Below are positions 58,631 to 64,000 of a stretch of DNA of 64,000 nucleotides, piece after piece. The DNA comes from Streptomyces sp. AC558_RSS880 (lineage in GTDB: Bacteria > Actinomycetota > Actinomycetes > Streptomycetales > Streptomycetaceae). The position numbers and the translations under genes were made by a program. Within the stretch, counting starts at the first letter, position 1, and each line of letters begins with the position of its first letter. A model generated the notes under the pieces. That model made no database searches and was not told the DNA's origin. It was given only the letters and a program-made list of their open reading frames with translations. Location of the stretch: positions 154,195-218,194 of the forward strand of contig NZ_JAGMUJ010000072.1 of the NCBI RefSeq assembly GCF_019049255.1, given 5' to 3'.

Positions 58631-59413
58631 ATGCCGGACTTGGAACTGGCGTCGCGGCGACTCGGCAGCGGGCCGCCCCTGATGGTCGTCCTCCAACTCG
58701 ACCGGGACGGCTGGGCGCCCGTCCTGGAGCGTCTCGCCCGCGAGCACGAGGTGGTGGCCGTCGACCTCCCGGGCTTCGGTGACAGCCCCTCGCTCCCCGA
58801 AGGGACCACGCCCACCGTCGAGGCGCTGGCCGCCGCCGTCGCCGAGTGGCTCCCCGGTGCCGACCTCACCCGCCCGCCCGTCGTGGGGAACTCCCTCGGT
58901 GGGGCCGTCGCCCTGGAACTGGCCCGCAGCGGCGCGGTCGGCAGCGCCGTTACGCTGTCCCCCATCGGGCTGTGGACCCGCCCCGAGGCCGCCTACGCTC
59001 TCGGTTCGCTCCGCGTCGCCCGCACGATGGCACGAGCCTGCGCCGAACGCCCCCACTGGATCGCCGGACACCCGGTCGGGCGCACCGTGGCCTTCTGGCA
59101 GCTCGCCGCCCGGCCCTGGCGGATCCCGGAGGCGGCGGCCGCCGGCGCGCTGCGCAACCTGGCCCGCTCTCCCGGCTTCGAGCCGACGCAGCGCGCTGTG
59201 CGCGCCTACCGGCTGCGGGCCTTCACCCCTGAGGTCCCGGTCACGGTCGGCTGGGGCACACGGGACCTGATGACCCCACCCCACCAGGCACTCAGGGCAG
59301 CACGACTGCTGCCGGGCGCCCGGCACGTCTCGCTCAGGGGCTGCGGGCACTCACCGATGTCCGACGACCCCGAGCGGGTCGCCCGGGTGGTGCTCGACAC
59401 CGTCAGCGGCTGA
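58631..59413 (+). CDS. Alpha/beta hydrolase
   Basis: A 260-aa hydrolase of the alpha/beta fold. The nucleophile elbow is GNSLGGAVALELA (Ser), the acid residue is probably Asp in GWGTRDLMTPPHQA, and the catalytic His is in LRGCGHSPMSDDPERVA. The oxyanion-hole region near the N-terminus reads PPLMVVLQLDRDGW instead of the usual HG-G motif, which is unusual and may alter activity. The 250-bp region upstream shows no gene. Confidence 0.88.
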   Translation: MPDLELASRRLGSGPPLMVVLQLDRDGWAPVLERLAREHEVVAVDLPGFGDSPSLPEGTTPTVEALAAAVAEWLPGADLTRPPVVGNSLGGAVALELARSGAVGSAVTLSPIGLWTRPEAAYALGSLRVARTMARACAERPHWIAGHPVGRTVAFWQLAARPWRIPEAAAAGALRNLARSPGFEPTQRAVRAYRLRAFTPEVPVTVGWGTRDLMTPPHQALRAARLLPGARHVSLRGCGHSPMSDDPERVARVVLDTVSG

Positions 59414-59868
59414 CTTGGCAAAGGGCACCGGGCTGCCAGGGGGCGGCAGCGTCCAGGCAGGGCTGTCCAAGTCCTGCCGCCTGGGCAGCCCTCTCCTGCA
59501 GGCTCAGCGCCTCACCACGCGTGTTCGGACGACGAACGCCTCAACCTGAGGTTGGAAAGGGTTCAGTCTCCGGGGACGGCAGGGTCCGTTCCCTGATGGT
59601 GCGCGGTGCTTCACAAGGGCTGTCACCGATTGCCACCGGATCTGGTCGTAGTCAGTGGCGATGCAAGGTGAGGGGCCGGCCGTGGTCACTGCGAACAACG
59701 TCTCACCGCAACAATGTGGCGCAAGGCCGGCAAACCAGGTTCGTTCTCGCCCGCGAAGGCCTCCGTCACCGCACCCGAAGAGTCGAGGCACAGTGCCTCC
59801 GGGCGCCTGGTGACTGCCCTTGCCACTTGTCGCCTCTGACACCGCTTCGACCTTGAGATCAGGACGTG
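59414..59868. other. 455-bp gap: terminator hairpins, otherwise no gene
   Basis: Two hairpins follow the hydrolase stop: GCTGCC/GGCAGC at 59432-59450 and GGGCTGTCC/GGGCAGCCC at 59460-59491, together a likely terminator. The remaining roughly 370 bp has open frames on both strands, but none has a ribosome binding site or family resemblance and the codon bias is weak. It may be remnant DNA plus the promoter of the LtrA gene. Confidence 0.5.
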
Positions 59869-61047
59869 ATGAATCAGTCACCGTACGCGCACAGCGCTTG
59901 GTACCGGCCGATGCTCGCCCGCCACGCCGGCGAGGATCACCGCACAGCCAGTGCCCTGGAACTGTTCTTCGACCTCTGCTTCGTCGCCGCCGTGGCCCAG
60001 GCGTCCTCGGCATTCGAGCACGAGGTGGCAGCCGGCCGTTCGCTTCACGGTCTACTCGGTTACGCACTCGTGTTCTTCGCGATCTGGTGGGCATGGATGA
60101 ACTTCACCTGGTTCGCCTCCGCATACGACACGGACGACGTTCCCTATCGTCTCCTGACCTTGGTCCAGATCACGGGGGCTCTGTTCGTGGCAGCGGGCGC
60201 CGCAGAGGCCCTGGAGCACGGAGACTTCACGGTCATCACCTGGGGCTATGTCGTCATGCGGCTGGCCATGGTCACTCAATGGCTGCGTGCCGCGTACACG
60301 GACCGGGAGCGCCGAAGGTCGGCGCTGAGATACGCCCTGGGCATCTTCGTCCTGCAGATGGGCTGGCTGGTCCGTCTGTTCCTGCCGCACGACGGAGGCA
60401 TCGCCTCCTTCGCTCTCCTCGCCCTGGGTGAACTCGCTGTGCCGGTCTGGGCCGAACGCGCCGTTGGCACCACGTGGCACCCGCAGCACATAGCCGAGCG
60501 CTATGGACTGTTCACTCTGATCGTGCTCGGCGAGTCCATCATGGCCGCCAGCCTGGCCGTCCGCACCGCCTTGGACACGCACAAGGAGCTCGGTCCGGTC
60601 CTGGCCATCGCGCTGGGCGGACTCCTGACCGTCTTCGCGCTCTGGTGGCTGTACTTCGCCCAGGATGCACCGCGTCGCCTCAGAACCCAGTCCACAGCCA
60701 TGTTGTGGGGCTACGGGCACTACGTGGTGTTCGCCGCTGCGGCTGCGGTGGGAGCGGCGCTGGCGGTCAACGTCGCCCACGTCACCGACCATGGGGTTCT
60801 TACCGACGTCCAAGCCGCCGCGACGTACACCGTGCCTGTCGCCCTCTTCATCGTCTGTGTGTGGCTGCTGCACCGGCGGGCCGCCGCACGGCCGTCCGCC
60901 AGAGCCGACGTCCTCTCCCCGGTCGCGGCTCTCGCCGTACTCGCCACTACTTTCACGACGTTCGCTGTACTGTGCACCGGTGTCATCGCCTCGCTGTTGA
61001 TCGGTGCGCACTTGGTCGCAGCCCGGCGCGCGACCCACGAATCCTGA
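59869..61047 (+). CDS. LtrA family membrane protein
   Basis: Low-temperature-requirement A family protein of 392 aa with about ten transmembrane helices. The family signature near the N-terminus is TASALELFFDLCFVAAVAQAS (Leu-Glu-Leu-Phe-Phe-Asp), followed by FFAIWWAWMNFTWFASAYDTDD and RYGLFTLIVLGESIMA. Biochemical function is unknown. ATG 59869 has AGGA close upstream; the codon before it is GTG. The gene is less GC-biased than its neighbours, which may reflect later acquisition. Confidence 0.9.
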   Translation: MNQSPYAHSAWYRPMLARHAGEDHRTASALELFFDLCFVAAVAQASSAFEHEVAAGRSLHGLLGYALVFFAIWWAWMNFTWFASAYDTDDVPYRLLTLVQITGALFVAAGAAEALEHGDFTVITWGYVVMRLAMVTQWLRAAYTDRERRRSALRYALGIFVLQMGWLVRLFLPHDGGIASFALLALGELAVPVWAERAVGTTWHPQHIAERYGLFTLIVLGESIMAASLAVRTALDTHKELGPVLAIALGGLLTVFALWWLYFAQDAPRRLRTQSTAMLWGYGHYVVFAAAAAVGAALAVNVAHVTDHGVLTDVQAAATYTVPVALFIVCVWLLHRRAAARPSARADVLSPVAALAVLATTFTTFAVLCTGVIASLLIGAHLVAARRATHES

Positions 61048-61057
61048 CCGGACCGCG

Positions 61058-61102
61058 CCGACACCGGCACTCGAACACCCGCAGGGTGCCGGTCTGTGTC
61101 GG
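61058..61102. terminator. Hairpin between convergent genes
   Basis: CCGACACCGGCAC (61058-61070) pairs with GTGCCGGTCTGTGTCGG (61086-61102) with a small bulge around a 15-base loop. It lies between the convergent LtrA and ferritin-like genes. Confidence 0.6.
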
Positions 61103-61155
61103 TGCGGTGACCGGAGGAGCCGCGGCGGCCCGTCCGCATCGGGCTCACGCCCGTC

Positions 61156-62223
61156 TTACCCGCGATCTTCGGGTGCGACGTAGTCGAAGGTCGGGCCCGC
61201 GGCCAGTGCGTCGTCGTCCTGGAGAGCCATCAGGCTCTGCGCCTGCCCCTTGATCGCGTACATCGTGCCCACCGATATGCCCAGCATCGCCGGATTGCCG
61301 TTGAACGCCTGCTCCAACTGCTGCAGCATCTTGCAGTACGTCTTGTTGAACGCTTCCTGCGCGATGCGGATCGCGCTGCCTTCGGGGTGATCGTCCAGCC
61401 GCGGGTTGGGGCGCAGCGGGCGGACTCCGGCGGGCTCCACGGTCACCACGTCTCCGGTGGGGCCGGACTCAGGCGTGTCACCGGGCTGGTAACGCCGGCC
61501 CAGCGCGAGTTCCTTGAACCGGTAGTAGTGGGAGACCGCCTTGGTCTCGGGGTGGAACAAGTCGATGTCCCCGTCCCAGACGTCGGCGCGGGCCGCGCCC
61601 TCCCCCTGCTCGACGATCTCCTTCAACGCCGCGAGTGCCGAACTGAGGTCGGTGACCGGGCTGAGACGGCCCGCGGTGTGGGCGAACGGGCCACCGGCGA
61701 CCTGACGGGTGGGGTCCCCGGTGAAGACCTGGTCTTCCCCCAACTCGATGGACAGGCGCCGCAGACCCTTCTCGATCGCGTCGTAGAACTGCCCGATGGT
61801 CTCGTAGTTGTCACCCTCCGCCGCGTCCCCCGGATGCGCCGGCTGTTCGAGACGGAGGAACATCTTGAGGGCCTCCTGCCCGAACGGGAGCAGGGCCAAC
61901 TCGATGGAGGGGTCCGCGTGCGGCATGACGCGGGGGTAGGGAAGCAGCAGGTGCGGCGCGTCGAGGCGGGGCTGTCCGCCTACCGCGTTGAGCAGGTTCG
62001 CGGCCAGGGCGAGGTGAATCATCTCCTCGACGAAGACACCCCCGATGAGCTGTGCGGCGTCCGCGTTCCGCTCGGGGTCGAGGGAGTAGAGAGCCGTGAG
62101 GTAGGGCGGGAGGGTGGCATGTTCCACTTCGATGGCCCACTGCAGGTGCCTGCGCAGGTCTTCCAAGCTCTCGATGCCTGTCGCAGACGGGCCGGCAGAG
62201 GTGTCGAAACGGTTTTCAGGCAT
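61156..62223 (-). CDS. Ferritin-like protein, iminophenylpyruvate dimer synthase (VioB/RebD-type) domain
   Basis: A 355-aa protein with an N-terminal ferritin-like four-helix domain. LRRHLQWAIEVEHATLPPYLTALYSL (Glu32, Glu34, His35) and GGVFVEEMIHLALAANLLNAVGGQP (Glu66, Glu67, His70) provide two metal-binding motifs. The domain matches the iminophenyl-pyruvate dimer synthase family, which in VioB and RebD couples two amino-acid-derived imines. No amino-acid oxidase partner or indolocarbazole gene is nearby, so this stand-alone form has unknown function. ATG 62223 follows AAGAGAG. Confidence 0.85.
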   Translation of the reverse strand: MPENRFDTSAGPSATGIESLEDLRRHLQWAIEVEHATLPPYLTALYSLDPERNADAAQLIGGVFVEEMIHLALAANLLNAVGGQPRLDAPHLLLPYPRVMPHADPSIELALLPFGQEALKMFLRLEQPAHPGDAAEGDNYETIGQFYDAIEKGLRRLSIELGEDQVFTGDPTRQVAGGPFAHTAGRLSPVTDLSSALAALKEIVEQGEGAARADVWDGDIDLFHPETKAVSHYYRFKELALGRRYQPGDTPESGPTGDVVTVEPAGVRPLRPNPRLDDHPEGSAIRIAQEAFNKTYCKMLQQLEQAFNGNPAMLGISVGTMYAIKGQAQSLMALQDDDALAAGPTFDYVAPEDRG

Positions 62224-62717
62224 GGGGCTGGGCTCTCTTTCGATGTCCTGGGCGCAGGGGAGGCGAACCTGAGGCAGCCGATGGTCGCGCGGCGGTGTCG
62301 TCACCTTGAGGACTGACCTGTTCGCACGCCGCCACAGGGTGAGCAGGCGCCTTGCGGTCACACCTTTGACAGGGCAAACACAACATCTGTGACACTCGGG
62401 TTCACCCCCGCATGCCGATGACGGACCGGGATCGCGCCTTCCCGTACGTGAGATCCCAGCGCCTCGGCGCACGGCCTGTACCGTCGGACCGTCATCCAGA
62501 TGCCCCGTCAGTGCAGTTGGGTGTGAGATAGTGTTTTGGCCTATCGGCCAGTGTTGACCCACCACTCGTTCGCGTCTTCACATCCCAGCGGGACGAGTGT
62601 GCCGTCCCCCTGGTCTCCTGTGTCTGCTTTCCACACTCTCCGGAGGCGCAGTGCTCACTTTCAGCCCGCCCTCGACGACCATGGTGCCCGGAGAGTTATC
62701 CACGAGAGGTGAGTCCC
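62224..62717. other. 494-bp divergent regulatory region before ilvC
   Basis: No gene is evident. A palindrome TGGCC-TATC-GGCCA lies at 62537-62550, flanked by two GTGTT words, and is a candidate operator for the ilvC side. I saw no leader peptide rich in Ile/Val/Leu and no T-box features. The region around 62330-62550 is less GC-rich than average, as promoters here usually are. Confidence 0.4.
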
Positions 62718-63716
<999 letters not shown>

Positions 63717-63810
63717 GCGTGGGTCGGGCGGTGGCCGACATCGTCGGCGTGACCACCGGCTGTCGGTTCGCCGACTGACCGCCCTTGCGTGAAGGGTCTG
63801 CCGCTGGAGT

Positions 63811-63846
63811 GCCGCCTCCGTCCGGTTCGGTTCGGACGGAGGCGGC
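63811..63846. terminator. Hairpin terminator after ilvC
   Basis: GCCGCCTCCGTCCG (63811-63824) and CGGACGGAGGCGGC (63833-63846) form a perfect 14-bp stem with an 8-base loop between convergent ilvC and the sugar-porter gene; it can serve both. Confidence 0.8.
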
Positions 63847-63911
63847 ACGGTACGGGGAGAGGGACGGCGGGGACTTGAGTCCTTCTCCCCGGACTTGGGG
63901 AGGGCTGGTGC

Positions 63912-64000
63912 TCAGCCCATCTCCTCCAGCGACTTGCCCTTCGTCTCCTTGACGAACTTCAGGACGAACGGGATGGAGAGCGCGGCGAAGAGCGTGTAGA
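63912..64000 (-). CDS. Sugar porter MFS transporter, C-terminal end (partial)
   Basis: The window edge cuts this minus-strand gene; only 28 codons are visible. They encode YTLFAALSIPFVLKFVKETK then GKSLEEMG. The VKETKGKSLEEM motif after the last helix is diagnostic of sugar-porter family transporters (GlcP, XylE, GalP). Together with the neighbouring ilvC it suggests a glcP-type glucose permease, by analogy with the S. coelicolor glcP2/ilvC neighbourhood. Confidence 0.85.
   Translation of the reverse strand, partial: YTLFAALSIPFVLKFVKETKGKSLEEMG

Noticed and set aside
59504..60094. Open frames on both strands before the LtrA gene
   Set aside because: No start signal, weak codon bias and low-complexity translation; treated as non-coding or remnant.
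62224..62717. T-box or leader-peptide attenuator before ilvC
   Set aside because: No T-box sequence and no short frame rich in Ile, Val or Leu codons were seen.

Overview
The window is high-GC DNA with strongly biased third codon positions, many 4-bp ATGA/GTGA gene overlaps, GGAGG-type ribosome binding sites, a four-gene conservon and a whiE-type spore-pigment polyketide cluster. All of this points to a Streptomyces chromosome. No tRNA, rRNA, CRISPR array or intact insertion sequence was seen; mobile DNA survives only as short transposase remnants near 55.7 and 57.3 kb.

Layout. 0-6.1 kb: a GntR/UTRA regulator, a NarL-type two-component pair, and a divergent MacB-like ABC transporter. 6.2-10.7 kb: methyltransferase/PadR/SnoaL genes, a short second Rho factor with a long C-rich leader, and a penicillin-binding carboxypeptidase. 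10.8-15.3 kb: asparaginase with its FadR-type regulator, a fatty-acid desaturase, and an ArsR-crcB-DUF190-crcB fluoride-export operon. 15.4-23.5 kb: a galactan utilisation locus (GH53 galactanase, GH42 beta-galactosidase, sugar ABC importer, LacI repressor) with a recognisable LacI operator. 23.6-27.2 kb: MarR, SseB-like protein, long-form GAPDH and a hypothetical protein.

27.2-34.6 kb: a complete whiE-like set. An FAD hydroxylase is divergent from a SchA/CurD protein, cupin, KS-alpha, CLF, ACP, aromatase/cyclase and TcmI-type cyclase. It is followed by a convergent O-methyltransferase and a secreted beta-helix protein. The hydroxylase carries a collagen-like Gly-Pro insertion of about 60 residues. 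37-39.6 kb: DHA2 drug exporter and TetR with two operator palindromes. 39.6-41.7 kb: IclR and pobA (4-hydroxybenzoate to protocatechuate). 41.7-46.1 kb: a Baeyer-Villiger monooxygenase divergent from an SMP-30-type lactonase lipoprotein with a 22-bp palindrome between them, two TetR genes and the tail of a deleted SDR gene. 46.2-49.4 kb: LysR and the kbl/tdh threonine degradation pair. 49.5-53.7 kb: conservon (cvnA-D) with a GAF-domain gene. 54.2-57.4 kb: a secreted repeat-domain protein, then a decayed zone with transposase and metallohydrolase remnants around a methyltransferase. 57.4-64 kb: nitronate-monooxygenase-like enzyme, alpha/beta hydrolase, LtrA membrane protein, ferritin-like IPA-dimer-synthase-type protein, a stand-alone ilvC, and the end of a sugar-porter gene.

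How the parts work together: most loci are self-contained catabolic or transport modules, each next to its own regulator and often with a visible palindromic operator. No clearly new multi-gene system was found. The observations most worth following are the Rho paralogue lacking primary-site aromatics, the collagen-like insert in the spore-pigment hydroxylase, and the monooxygenase/lactonase pair with its shared operator.
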